The notes under the pieces: generated by a model
The model's database searches: none
Told to the model about the DNA's origin: nothing
Seen by the model: only the letters and a program-made list of their open reading frames with translations
DNA from: Pseudomonas persica
Lineage (GTDB): Bacteria; Pseudomonadota; Gammaproteobacteria; Pseudomonadales; Pseudomonadaceae
Direction: 5' to 3'
DNA: 64,000 nucleotides
Assembly (NCBI RefSeq): GCF_900291015.1
Contig: NZ_OLKL01000040.1
Coordinates: 1 to 64,000 of the forward strand
Shown: piece after piece, positions 9,305 through 17,305 of the stretch
Layout: each line of letters begins with the position of its first letter
How positions within the stretch are numbered: the first letter of the stretch is position 1
Program-made: the position numbers and the translations under genes

Positions 9305-10099
9305 TCAACGGATCAGTTCAAGATGCAGGCCGTCGGTAGGCGTGCTACCGACTTCGAGGCGGCCATTGCGCACCCCCGCCTTGACCAGCGCCTCGCGCCA
9401 GGCTTCGGCCTGGGCGCCACTGAGGCTGGCACGCAGGGTGCTGTCGAGGTTCAGGCTGCGGGCCAGCAGGTTGGCCCAGGTATCTTGCGGCGCGGCCAGG
9501 TCAGGGTAGTCGAGCTTGCCGGTGTCGCGCATTTCGCGCAGCACCGTGGCGGCGGTCGGCAGCAGTTCGCCCAGCGGGCTGCCGGCGACGAACTCCTCCA
9601 CGTGCAGGTAGGCGCGGCGGTTGCCGCGGGTGACGCTGTACAGCGCGACCAGGGTGTCGGCCTGCTCCGCCGAGCGGCGCAGCAGGATGAACGCCTGCTG
9701 CTCGTCGCCGCCGTTGAGGCGGGCATTGCCGAACACATCATTGGCCCACAGGCTGGCCTCGCCGCAATCGCGGCCCTGGCACCAGAACAGCGGGTAGCCG
9801 CCATCGCGCTGCAGTGCTTCGCGAGCGCTGGTGAAGGCTTCGCGGGCGGTACGCTCGACCGGCAGTTCATAGGTGACCGAGCTGACCTGGCCGCGGCTTT
9901 CGACCTTGTCCTCGAGCCGCAGGCGGCCGCTGATCTTGCGCAGCGGGCCCATGGGGTAGACACGCTCCTGCTCCACGGCCGGGCGCTGGTCGACCACCTT
10001 GGCGTCCACCGGTACCGGCAGGCTGCCAGCCCACAACACGGGGCTGGCGAACACCAGGCAGGCAGCGAAGGCATTACGGATGGCAACAGGCGCGCTCAT
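9305..10099 (-). CDS. DUF4892 exported protein
   Basis: A 264-aa protein with an N-terminal signal peptide (hydrophobic stretch about 10-24, cleavage likely after VLWAG). It matches my memory of the pseudomonad DUF4892 family, of unknown function and presumed periplasmic. Its ATG lacks a clear ribosome-binding site but overlaps by ATGA the stop of a 20-codon ORF that has one, so translation may depend on coupling. It is followed after 12 bases by the PerM-like gene. Confidence 0.8.
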   Translation of the reverse strand: MSAPVAIRNAFAACLVFASPVLWAGSLPVPVDAKVVDQRPAVEQERVYPMGPLRKISGRLRLEDKVESRGQVSSVTYELPVERTAREAFTSAREALQRDGGYPLFWCQGRDCGEASLWANDVFGNARLNGGDEQQAFILLRRSAEQADTLVALYSVTRGNRRAYLHVEEFVAGSPLGELLPTAATVLREMRDTGKLDYPDLAAPQDTWANLLARSLNLDSTLRASLSGAQAEAWREALVKAGVRNGRLEVGSTPTDGLHLELIR

Positions 10100-10158
10100 T
10101 GGCGAGCCAGACGGCGCTCAGCGCCGAGGTGAAGCTCCAGGATGTCTGGCAGTTGCAT
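10096..10158 (-). CDS. Possible 20-aa leader peptide coupled to DUF4892 gene
   Basis: A short ORF encoding MQLPDILELHLGAERRLARQ. It is preceded by a good ribosome-binding site (AGGGAGACAACC then ATG), and its TGA overlaps the ATG of the DUF4892 gene. The peptide has no recognisable family. It may only load ribosomes onto the downstream gene, or be a true small protein. Confidence 0.45.
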   Translation of the reverse strand: MQLPDILELHLGAERRLARQ

Positions 10159-10208
10159 GGTTGTCTCCCTGTTCAACCCGCCAAGCCTCGACACTTGTCC
10201 GGTGCAAG

Positions 10209-11063
10209 TCAAGCAAAGCCAAAAAAGCGATTGAAACAGTCTGCGACAAGAGCCGCGCCCTGCTCATCGTTCAGGTGCAGATGATGGCCACCGGGCAACG
10301 TCATCTGCTCAAAGGGTAGCTGCTCCAGCAACCCGGTGTGGCGCGCCAGCATGCCGTCGGCGGCCACCACCAGACGCGCCGGGCAACTCACCCGGCGCAC
10401 ATAGGCCATGGCCTGGGCCTCGCTCAGGCGCACTGGCGAAGGCAGGGTCAGGCGGCTGTCGCTGCGCCAGCTGTAGCCACCGGGCACCGGCATCAGGCCT
10501 CGCTGGGCCAGCAGCTCGGCTGCCTCGCGGCTGACCGCGACCATGCCTTTCATGCGCGCCTGCACGCCCTGCTCCAGTGTCGTGTACACCGACTTGCGCT
10601 TGCCATCCAGGCGCAACTGGGCCTGCAGTGCCATGCCCAGCCGCTCACCGGCATCCTGCTCGGCGCCAGTCGGCGGGATGACGCCGTCGATCAGGGCCAG
10701 ATGGCTGACCCGCTCCGGTAACGCGCCAGCCAGTTGCACCGAAATGATTGCCCCCAGCGAATGGCCCAGCAGGGCGAAACGTTGCCAACCCAGCTGTTCG
10801 GCCACCCGCAACACGTCATGGGCGTAGTCGGCCAGGGCATAGCCGGCACCGAGCGGCCGGTGCTCCGAGTAACCATGCCCGGCCAGGTCCAGCGCGACGA
10901 TGCGCAGGCCTTTGAGCTGCGGCGCCAGACGGGCGAAGCTGTTGGCGTTGTCCAGCCAGCCATGCAGGGCGATCACCGGCAGCCCGTCCTCGGGGCCGAA
11001 CAGGTGCGCGGCCAGCTCGATATGCCCCAGGCTCAGGCGGATCTCCTCGACCTGCGCGCTCAT
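10209..11063 (-). CDS. Alpha/beta-fold hydrolase
   Basis: Alpha/beta hydrolase of 284 aa. The oxyanion-hole HGW motif is at about residue 34, the nucleophile elbow is GHSLGA (about residue 97), and a C-terminal GGHHLHL carries the likely catalytic histidine. It is cytosolic with no signal peptide; substrate unknown. Its ATG overlaps the stop of the following hydrolase gene in the tandem pair by 4 bases. Confidence 0.88.
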   Translation of the reverse strand: MSAQVEEIRLSLGHIELAAHLFGPEDGLPVIALHGWLDNANSFARLAPQLKGLRIVALDLAGHGYSEHRPLGAGYALADYAHDVLRVAEQLGWQRFALLGHSLGAIISVQLAGALPERVSHLALIDGVIPPTGAEQDAGERLGMALQAQLRLDGKRKSVYTTLEQGVQARMKGMVAVSREAAELLAQRGLMPVPGGYSWRSDSRLTLPSPVRLSEAQAMAYVRRVSCPARLVVAADGMLARHTGLLEQLPFEQMTLPGGHHLHLNDEQGAALVADCFNRFFGFA

Positions 11064-11848
11064 GCCTGGCTCCAGCGGTCGAACAGGCCCTTGATCAGGC
11101 TGGCGGTGTCGGTTGGCCGCTCCAGCGGGAACATGTGCCCTCCCGGCACGCTGTGGTATTCGCCCCTGGGCATGCCGCGTACGGCCAGAGTGTGGTGGCG
11201 GCGAATGACATTGCTGCGGTCACCCCGCACCATCGCCAATGGCACCTGTAACTGGTGGACGGGCGCGGGGCTGGTATGCGGGATACTGCGGTAGATGCTG
11301 ATTTCCGTGGCCGGGTCGAAGCGCAACTGCAGGCCCTGTTCCATCGCCTGCAAGCCGTGTTCGACATAGGCTTCGAGGCATTCGGGGTCGAAATGGCGGA
11401 ACAGCGACTTGCTGGCGAAATAGTCCCGGGCGCTGTCGCGATCATTGAAGGTTTCGCGGCGCCCCAGGGTGCGGCCGGCCGGGGTGATGCGGTCGATGAA
11501 ACCGAAGCGCTTGGCGGTGCGCAGCAGCCAATGGTCGGCGCGTGTAAGCACCGGCGAATCGAGCATGACCACGCCGCGGTAGTACTCGGGGCAGCGCAAG
11601 GCGGCGTGCAGGTGCAACACCCCGCCCAGCGAATGGCCGACACCCCATACCGGCTGGTCCTGCCGGGCCAGGTGGTGCAACAGTTCATCGACCAGGCTCT
11701 GCCAGTTGTCGTCCACCGGAAAGCGCGGGTCGTGGCCGTGCTGGGCCAGGTGCTGCACCTGGTAGTCCGGCGCCAGGGCCGCGAACAGCTTGCCGTAGGT
11801 GGCCGAGGGGAAACCGTTGGCATGGGCGAAGAAGATCTGCTGCGTCAT
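11060..11848 (-). CDS. Alpha/beta-fold hydrolase
   Basis: Alpha/beta hydrolase of 262 aa beginning MTQQIFFAHANGFP, where HANGFP supplies the oxyanion-hole region. The nucleophile elbow is GHSLGG and the C-terminal histidine sits in PGGHMFPLERP. I chose this ATG over an upstream one 60 bases earlier because conservation of the fold begins here. It differs clearly from its overlapping neighbour, so the two are not a recent duplication. Confidence 0.87.
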   Translation of the reverse strand: MTQQIFFAHANGFPSATYGKLFAALAPDYQVQHLAQHGHDPRFPVDDNWQSLVDELLHHLARQDQPVWGVGHSLGGVLHLHAALRCPEYYRGVVMLDSPVLTRADHWLLRTAKRFGFIDRITPAGRTLGRRETFNDRDSARDYFASKSLFRHFDPECLEAYVEHGLQAMEQGLQLRFDPATEISIYRSIPHTSPAPVHQLQVPLAMVRGDRSNVIRRHHTLAVRGMPRGEYHSVPGGHMFPLERPTDTASLIKGLFDRWSQA

Positions 11849-12172
11849 GGCGCCGGATCCGGACGGGGAATGATGGCCCATTGTCGATATCACGGGGCAA
11901 TTCGGCAACGTCCGGAAAGGTCATCGGCGAGGGCTATCAGGTCAGGCTTGCGGGAGATCGCCCAGCCCTTTGGGCTGCGCTGTCGCGTAGATAACTGAGT
12001 TCGCAAGCAATCAGCGAACCCTGTGGGAGCGGCTTTAGCCGCGAAGAATCCAACGCGGTACATGGCACCGGCTGCGCCGGTGTTCGCGGCTAAAGCCGCT
12101 CCCACAGCTCAAGGCGTGGGCTGTACCTGTATGTGGCTTGCCAGCAATGGGCCGCGCAGCGGCCCCGTGGTG
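11849..12172. other. Intergenic region with a long REP-like element
   Basis: A 324-bp gap between the sixA end and the second hydrolase start. It holds the 12021-12107 inverted repeat and a half REP at 12131-12166 (GGCTTGCCAGCAATGGGCC). No ORF with a credible start was seen. The hydrolase promoter must lie at about 11849-12000, but I could not fix its boxes. Confidence 0.6.
12021..12107. repeat. Long REP-like inverted element, copy 1
   Basis: Arms GGGAGCGGCTTTAGCCGCGA and its complement enclose an interior with a second dyad (GCACCGGCTGCGCCGGTG). An almost identical copy lies at 46908-46986, including the interior, which suggests a mobile unit rather than two independent REPs. Confidence 0.85.
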
Positions 12173-12631
12173 TCAAGCCGGCGAGCTGATCGCCCGAAGG
12201 GTCATCAGTCCAGCCAACGGCCAGTCGCCTTCCAGCTCCGCCAGACTTGCAGTGCTCATGCCCGCAGGTTGCTGCTGGTGACCATGTTCCAGCGCCCCGA
12301 CCAAGGTACCCACCAGCGGCTGGTGGCTGACCAGCAGCACATGCTCCAGGCCCAGCCGCTCGATTTCACCGATGACCTGCTGCACATCACTGTCGGGCTT
12401 CAGCCAGGGCACGGTGCGTACCGGCTCGGCGAAGCCCAGAGTGTCATGCACCAGGGCGGCCGTTTGCTGGGCTCGCACGTACGGGCTGGCGATAATCGCC
12501 TGCAATGGCTGCCCCAGCAGGCGGGCGGCGCTGTGCAGCACCTGCTCGCGGCCATGGGCGGTCAGCCGGCGCTCGGCATCGCTGTTGGCCCGCGGCTCCG
12601 CTTCGCCGTGGCGCAGCACCCACAGTTTCAC
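12173..12631 (-). CDS. sixA: SixA-type phosphohistidine phosphatase
   Basis: Histidine phosphatase of 152 aa with the N-terminal RHG motif (LRHGEAE, residues about 6-12) and the small size of SixA proteins. Members dephosphorylate phosphohistidine in phosphotransfer proteins. Its ATG overlaps the stop of the DUF4389 gene by 4 bases, and gpsA lies further upstream, so the three probably form one transcript. Confidence 0.88.
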   Translation of the reverse strand: MKLWVLRHGEAEPRANSDAERRLTAHGREQVLHSAARLLGQPLQAIIASPYVRAQQTAALVHDTLGFAEPVRTVPWLKPDSDVQQVIGEIERLGLEHVLLVSHQPLVGTLVGALEHGHQQQPAGMSTASLAELEGDWPLAGLMTLRAISSPA

Positions 12632-12975
12632 AGCTTGGGTTCCTCATCACGCACCGGGTGCGGCGCCGGGGCCACGGCGTGCGGCACCTCGCCATCCGGG
12701 GCACGCGGTGTCGGCCAATCGGCGAACGGCCACGGTTTCTGGTCGCTGTGGAAGCTGCCAAAGCGGCCGATCTGCGCCAGGTACTGGCTGAGGCTGTCGC
12801 CGAAGTTCATCAGGCTGGCGCTGGGGGCGCCGTACACCAGGCGGTAGATCAGTTGCACCAGTACCAGGCCACCAAGCAGCAGCTCGGCCAGTTGCCAGAC
12901 CACCAGGAACACCAGCATCCACAGGACCCGCAGGATGATCGACTCGCGCTGGGCGCGCTCGGGCGTATCGTTCAT
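12628..12975 (-). CDS. DUF4389 membrane protein
   Basis: A 115-aa protein with one or two hydrophobic segments (about residues 15-50) and a Pro-rich C-terminal tail. It fits the DUF4389 family, of unknown function. I start it at MNDTPERAQ because AAGGAG sits six bases before this ATG; an in-frame start 33 bases earlier has none. Confidence 0.85.
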   Translation of the reverse strand: MNDTPERAQRESIILRVLWMLVFLVVWQLAELLLGGLVLVQLIYRLVYGAPSASLMNFGDSLSQYLAQIGRFGSFHSDQKPWPFADWPTPRAPDGEVPHAVAPAPHPVRDEEPKL

Positions 12976-13011
12976 GTGTTGCTCCTTGCTGTTGTCAGAG
13001 CCGCTCACGGC

Positions 13012-14037
13012 TCAGTTGAAACCGCTGATGGAAATGAAATCGACATCGGTCTTCGGTTCGGCACGCATCAGGTGCTCGATCACCTGGTTCAGCGTGCGGC
13101 CTTCGAACAGGATGGCATGCAGGCCCGCCACCAGCGGCATGTAAACCTGCACTTCCTGCGCCTTGGCCTTGAGCACCTTGAGGGTGTTGACGCCTTCGGC
13201 CACTTCGCCCAGGCGGTTGACCGCCTCCTCCAGGCTCTGGCCCTGGCCGAGCGCGTAGCCGACCTGGTAATTGCGGCTCTTGGGCGAGGAGCAGGTAACG
13301 ATCAGGTCACCGACCCCGGCCAGGCCGAGGAAGGTCATGGGGTTGGCGCCCTGGCTGACGGCAAAGCGGGTCATCTCGGCCAGGGCGCGGGTAATCAGCA
13401 TGCTCTTGGTGTTCTCGCCCATGCCCAGGGCCACTGCCATGCCGGCGATGATCGCATAGACGTTCTTCAGCGCCCCGCCCAGCTCGACGCCAAAGCGGTC
13501 GGCACTGGCGTAGACGCGGAAGGTACGCCCATGCAGCACGGCCTGCACCTGCTGGCACAGTTTTTCGTCCTCGCTGGCGACCACCGTGGCGGTCAACGCA
13601 TGTTCGGCGATTTCACGGGCCAGGTTGGGGCCCGACAGCACGCCGATGCGCGCCTCGGGGGCGATTTCCTCGAGGATCTGGCTCATCAGCTTGAAGCTTT
13701 GCGCTTCGATGCCCTTGGTCAGGCTGACCAGGCCCTTGCCGCGCAGCAGCTCGGCATGCGGCGCCAGCACGCTGCGCAAGGCGCCCGATGGCAGGGCGAC
13801 GAAAATCAGTTCGCTGGCCTGCAGGGTGGCCAGCAGGTCGCTGACCGGCTCGACGCCGTCGTGCAGGCGGATGCCCTTGAGGTAGCGCGGATTCTCGCGA
13901 TTGACGCGCATGGCCTCGGCCTGTTCCGGGTCGCGCATCCATTGGCGCACCGGCACACCGTTTTCCGCCAGCAGGTTCGCCACGGCGGTGCCGAAGCTGC
14001 CGCCTCCTAGAACTGCAACAGGTTGCTGTTCAGTCAT
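13012..14037 (-). CDS. gpsA: GpsA, NAD(P)H-dependent glycerol-3-phosphate dehydrogenase
   Basis: Cytosolic enzyme of 341 aa reducing dihydroxyacetone phosphate to sn-glycerol-3-phosphate for phospholipid synthesis. The Rossmann motif VLGGGSFGTAVANLLAENG is N-terminal; the catalytic lysine lies in ALKNVYAI. The ATG at 14037 is preferred to a TTG two codons earlier. It heads the gpsA-DUF4389-sixA run. Confidence 0.97.
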   Translation of the reverse strand: MTEQQPVAVLGGGSFGTAVANLLAENGVPVRQWMRDPEQAEAMRVNRENPRYLKGIRLHDGVEPVSDLLATLQASELIFVALPSGALRSVLAPHAELLRGKGLVSLTKGIEAQSFKLMSQILEEIAPEARIGVLSGPNLAREIAEHALTATVVASEDEKLCQQVQAVLHGRTFRVYASADRFGVELGGALKNVYAIIAGMAVALGMGENTKSMLITRALAEMTRFAVSQGANPMTFLGLAGVGDLIVTCSSPKSRNYQVGYALGQGQSLEEAVNRLGEVAEGVNTLKVLKAKAQEVQVYMPLVAGLHAILFEGRTLNQVIEHLMRAEPKTDVDFISISGFN

Positions 14038-14113
14038 ATCCAATCCGTTAAAGCCAAAAGTTAAGTGGCGACCCAGCCATTATACGGCTCGCCTGCGACA
14101 GAACCAGTGTCAG

Positions 14114-14212
14114 TACCGGCCTCTTCGCGGGTAAACCCGCTCCCACAGGTACAACGCAGCCTTCAGCAGCGGTGCGGTGCCTGTGGGAGCGGGTTCACCC
14201 GCGAAAGGGCCG
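14114..14212. repeat. REP inverted pair
   Basis: Inverted REP units (GGCCTCTTCGCGGGTAAACC and GGGTTCACCCGCGAAAGGGCC) in the divergent gap between gpsA and the TonB receptor gene. Confidence 0.9.
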
Positions 14213-14258
14213 TCACGGGTAGTGCAGATCACTGGCAAATACGCCAAGGTCAGTTACC

Positions 14259-16415
14259 ATGCCTGTTTCAATCCTGAAACAAGGCAGCTTTGTGTTCCCT
14301 GGCACGCCCCCGTACCCGCGCCTGCTCATACTGACCGCCCTGCTCGGTGGCTCGGCCATGGCCGATGATCTGTTCATCGACAACACGGACCTGCCGCAGG
14401 TTCTGACCGCCACGCGCCTGAAACAATCCCCCGCCGCAGTCCCGGGCAGCATGACCGTGCTCGACAGCGAGCTGATCCGCGCCAGCGGTGCCCGTGACAT
14501 CCCCGAGCTGCTACGCCTGGTGCCGGGCATGATGGTGGGTTACAACGCCGGTAACCAGCCCACGGTCAACTACCACGGCAGCAACGTCAACGACGCCCGG
14601 CGCATGCAGGTGCTGATCGATGGCCGTTCGGTGTACCGCGCCGGCCTGGCCACGGTGGACTGGAGCGACATCCCCCTGGCCATGGAGGACATCGAACGCA
14701 TCGAGGTGTTCCGCGGCCCCAACACGGTCAGCTACGGCGCCAACGCGCTGATGGCGGTGGTCAACATCCTGACCCGCAACCCCGCCGACAGCCATGGCAC
14801 GCGGCTGAAGATGACCCGCGGCCAGGATGGCATCAACGACTTCTACGCCAGCCACGGCTTCGGCTGGGATGGCGGCGACATGCGCCTGTCGCTGTCCGGG
14901 CAGCAGGACGACGGCTTCGACGAAAACCAGTTCGGCCAGGACTACCGCGACAGCCGCCGGCTGACCCGCTTTACCCTCAACGCCAGCCACAACCTGGCGC
15001 ATGACCAGACACTGGAATGGCAACTGGCGGCGAAGGAAGGTAGCAACCAGCGGCCGTATACTTACAAGCCAGTGTTCGGTGACTACCAAGCGGGCAACGA
15101 TGCAGACGTCAATGCCAAGGACTATGCAGGGTCAATGCGCTGGACCAAGGACTTCAGCTCCGAACACAGCCTCTATATCCAGGGGTCGGCCCAGCATTTT
15201 GACCGCCAACAGGTGTGGCGCGCCTGCGATGCACTTCTATCGTTTAGTCCCGAGTTGACACGCCTCTGGCAAATCAATCCTGATTTTGCCGAGAAAGTGG
15301 CGCGCGGCGTTCCAGTGGGAGCCCCTCCCCCCTTCACCGACGATCCTTTACTAAAAGAGCTCGCAATACAGGTAAAAAATCAGTGGGATCAGAGCGGAAG
15401 CGACCCAGTCTGCGGCGACGTCGACCAGAGCACCCGCGAAACCCGCTACGACCTGGAGATCCAGGACACCCTGAGCCTGACCGACAGCCTGCGCCTGCTC
15501 AGCGGCATGAACTACCGTTATGATCGTGCCGACTCGCAGACCTACTTCAACGGCAGCATCGACGACCAGACCTGGCGCCTGTTCGGCCAACTGGAGTGGC
15601 GCGCCGACGAGCACTGGATCCTGCAGGGTGGCGCCATGTTCGAGGACTCGCGCCTGTCCGGCAGTTCGCTGACCCCGCGCGCGGCGGTCAACTACCTGAT
15701 CACCCCGCGCCATGGCCTGCGTGCGGTGTACTCCGAGGCGGTGCGCTCGCCGGACATGTTCGAGAACAACGTCAACTGGAGCTACACGGTCAAGAACCTG
15801 AGCCCAACCCCCAATGCATTCGGCCTGCAAAACGGCGAGTACTTCGTCAAGACCCGCGGCCCCGGCGACCTCGACCAGGAGCGCATGCGCTCGCGCGAGC
15901 TGGGCTACAACGGCTACTTCAGCGACATCGACCTGAACATGGATGTGAAGCTGTTCTATGACGAGATCACCGGAATGATCAGCGAGCCCCTGAAGAACAA
16001 CCAGTACATCGCCAGCAACGCCAACAAGGCCCGTTTCAGCGGCAGCGAGGCGCAACTGGACTGGCGCCCGACCCTGCGCGACCGTCTGCGCCTGACCTAC
16101 GCCTATGTCGATGCCTGGGCCAGCAACCCCAACGACCGCCGCCTCAGCGCCCGCAACAGCGGCTCGGCCGGGTGGATGCGCGAATGGGGCGACGGTTGGT
16201 CGAGCGCGCTGTTCTATTACGGCGACGACGCACTCAACCAGTACCGCTACGAGCGCCTGGACCTGCGCCTGGCCAAGCGTTTCCGGGTACAGGGCAGCAA
16301 CCTGGAACTGGCGGCGCTGTGGCAACAACGCCTGGACGATGAGCCGACCACGGCAATCCAGAACCGCTACGACAGCCGCCACCGCCTGAGCGTCAGTGCG
16401 GAGCTGGAGTTCTGA
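14259..16415 (+). CDS. TonB-dependent outer-membrane receptor
   Basis: Outer-membrane receptor of 718 aa. A signal peptide (cleavage likely after GGSAMA, about residue 35) is followed by a plug domain with VDWSDIPLAMEDIERIEVFRG- and SYGANALMAVVNI-type motifs, then a beta-barrel ending in an aromatic residue (LEF). There is no N-terminal signalling extension, so it is not a FecA-type transducer. Ligand unknown. Residues about 322-385 use noticeably more A/T-rich codons than the rest and contain two cysteines. Its TGA overlaps the next ATG by one base. Confidence 0.92.
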   Translation: MPVSILKQGSFVFPGTPPYPRLLILTALLGGSAMADDLFIDNTDLPQVLTATRLKQSPAAVPGSMTVLDSELIRASGARDIPELLRLVPGMMVGYNAGNQPTVNYHGSNVNDARRMQVLIDGRSVYRAGLATVDWSDIPLAMEDIERIEVFRGPNTVSYGANALMAVVNILTRNPADSHGTRLKMTRGQDGINDFYASHGFGWDGGDMRLSLSGQQDDGFDENQFGQDYRDSRRLTRFTLNASHNLAHDQTLEWQLAAKEGSNQRPYTYKPVFGDYQAGNDADVNAKDYAGSMRWTKDFSSEHSLYIQGSAQHFDRQQVWRACDALLSFSPELTRLWQINPDFAEKVARGVPVGAPPPFTDDPLLKELAIQVKNQWDQSGSDPVCGDVDQSTRETRYDLEIQDTLSLTDSLRLLSGMNYRYDRADSQTYFNGSIDDQTWRLFGQLEWRADEHWILQGGAMFEDSRLSGSSLTPRAAVNYLITPRHGLRAVYSEAVRSPDMFENNVNWSYTVKNLSPTPNAFGLQNGEYFVKTRGPGDLDQERMRSRELGYNGYFSDIDLNMDVKLFYDEITGMISEPLKNNQYIASNANKARFSGSEAQLDWRPTLRDRLRLTYAYVDAWASNPNDRRLSARNSGSAGWMREWGDGWSSALFYYGDDALNQYRYERLDLRLAKRFRVQGSNLELAALWQQRLDDEPTTAIQNRYDSRHRLSVSAELEF

Positions 16416-17305
16416 TGGCCCTGCTGCTGCGCCTGTTGCTGCTGTGCCTGTGGCCGTTGGGGCCGCTGTCCGCCAGCGAAATCCTGTTGGTAGGCGCGGA
16501 CGACCAGCCCGGCATCCGCAGTTTCGTCGCCGCGCTGGAAAGCCGCCGGCCGCACGATCATGTGCATTTTCAGACCACCGCCGACCTGCCACGCCCGGGC
16601 AAACTCAGGACAGACCTGCGCCTGATCCTGCTGGACAACGCCGCACTGGAATGGCGCCTTGGGGAAGCCGCCGGCCCGTCGGCCCTGGCCATGCGGGTCA
16701 GCCGGGTACAGGCTGAACAGCGCCTGGGAAAGTCGCGTCCCGCGTTCCTCACCCTGCTGTGGAGCGACCCGCCGCTGGGCCGGCAGCTGCGCCTGGCGCG
16801 CTACCTGCTGCCACAGGCCCAGCGCATTGGTGTGCTGTACGGTGAGCACAGCAGCTTTTTGCTCGAAGAGCTGCGCCATGCCGCCCGCCCGCTGGGCCTG
16901 GAGATCATTGCCCAGGACTGGCCCGACCCGCGCGACAGCCGCCCCCTGCAACATTTGCTGGCCAACAGTGACGTGCTGCTGGGCCTGGACGACACCGACC
17001 TGTACAACTCCAAGACTGCGAAGAACCTGCTGTTGAGCAGCTATGGCCGACAGATGGCGCTGATCGGCCCGAACGCCGGGTTCGTCCGCGCCGGCGCCCT
17101 GGCCACCACCTTCAGCGACCAGGACGACTGGCTGGCGGTGCTCGACCAGTTGCTCGACCAGCCACCGGCACGCTGGCCGCGCAGCCTGTACCCGGCACGC
17201 TTCGGCATCAGCGGCAACCAGCAGGTGGCGCGCGCCCTGGGCCTTGAACCGATCGATCCGAGCGCCGCCGCCAAGGCCCTGGCCGAAGGAGAACCCACCC
17301 CATGA
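16415..17305 (+). CDS. Orphan ABC-type substrate-binding protein
   Basis: A 296-aa protein with a short signal peptide (LLLLCLWPLGPLSAS) and the two-lobed fold expected of the ABC_sub_bind group. No permease or ATPase gene is near. It sits between a TonB receptor and a hybrid kinase, overlapping both by one and four bases. I infer that it carries ligand from the receptor to the kinase sensor domain rather than to an importer. Confidence 0.8.
   Translation: MALLLRLLLLCLWPLGPLSASEILLVGADDQPGIRSFVAALESRRPHDHVHFQTTADLPRPGKLRTDLRLILLDNAALEWRLGEAAGPSALAMRVSRVQAEQRLGKSRPAFLTLLWSDPPLGRQLRLARYLLPQAQRIGVLYGEHSSFLLEELRHAARPLGLEIIAQDWPDPRDSRPLQHLLANSDVLLGLDDTDLYNSKTAKNLLLSSYGRQMALIGPNAGFVRAGALATTFSDQDDWLAVLDQLLDQPPARWPRSLYPARFGISGNQQVARALGLEPIDPSAAAKALAEGEPTP

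Noticed and set aside
12023..12847. A plus-strand frame beginning inside the REP-like element
   Set aside because: Its first part is repeat sequence and the rest is antisense to sixA and the DUF4389 gene.
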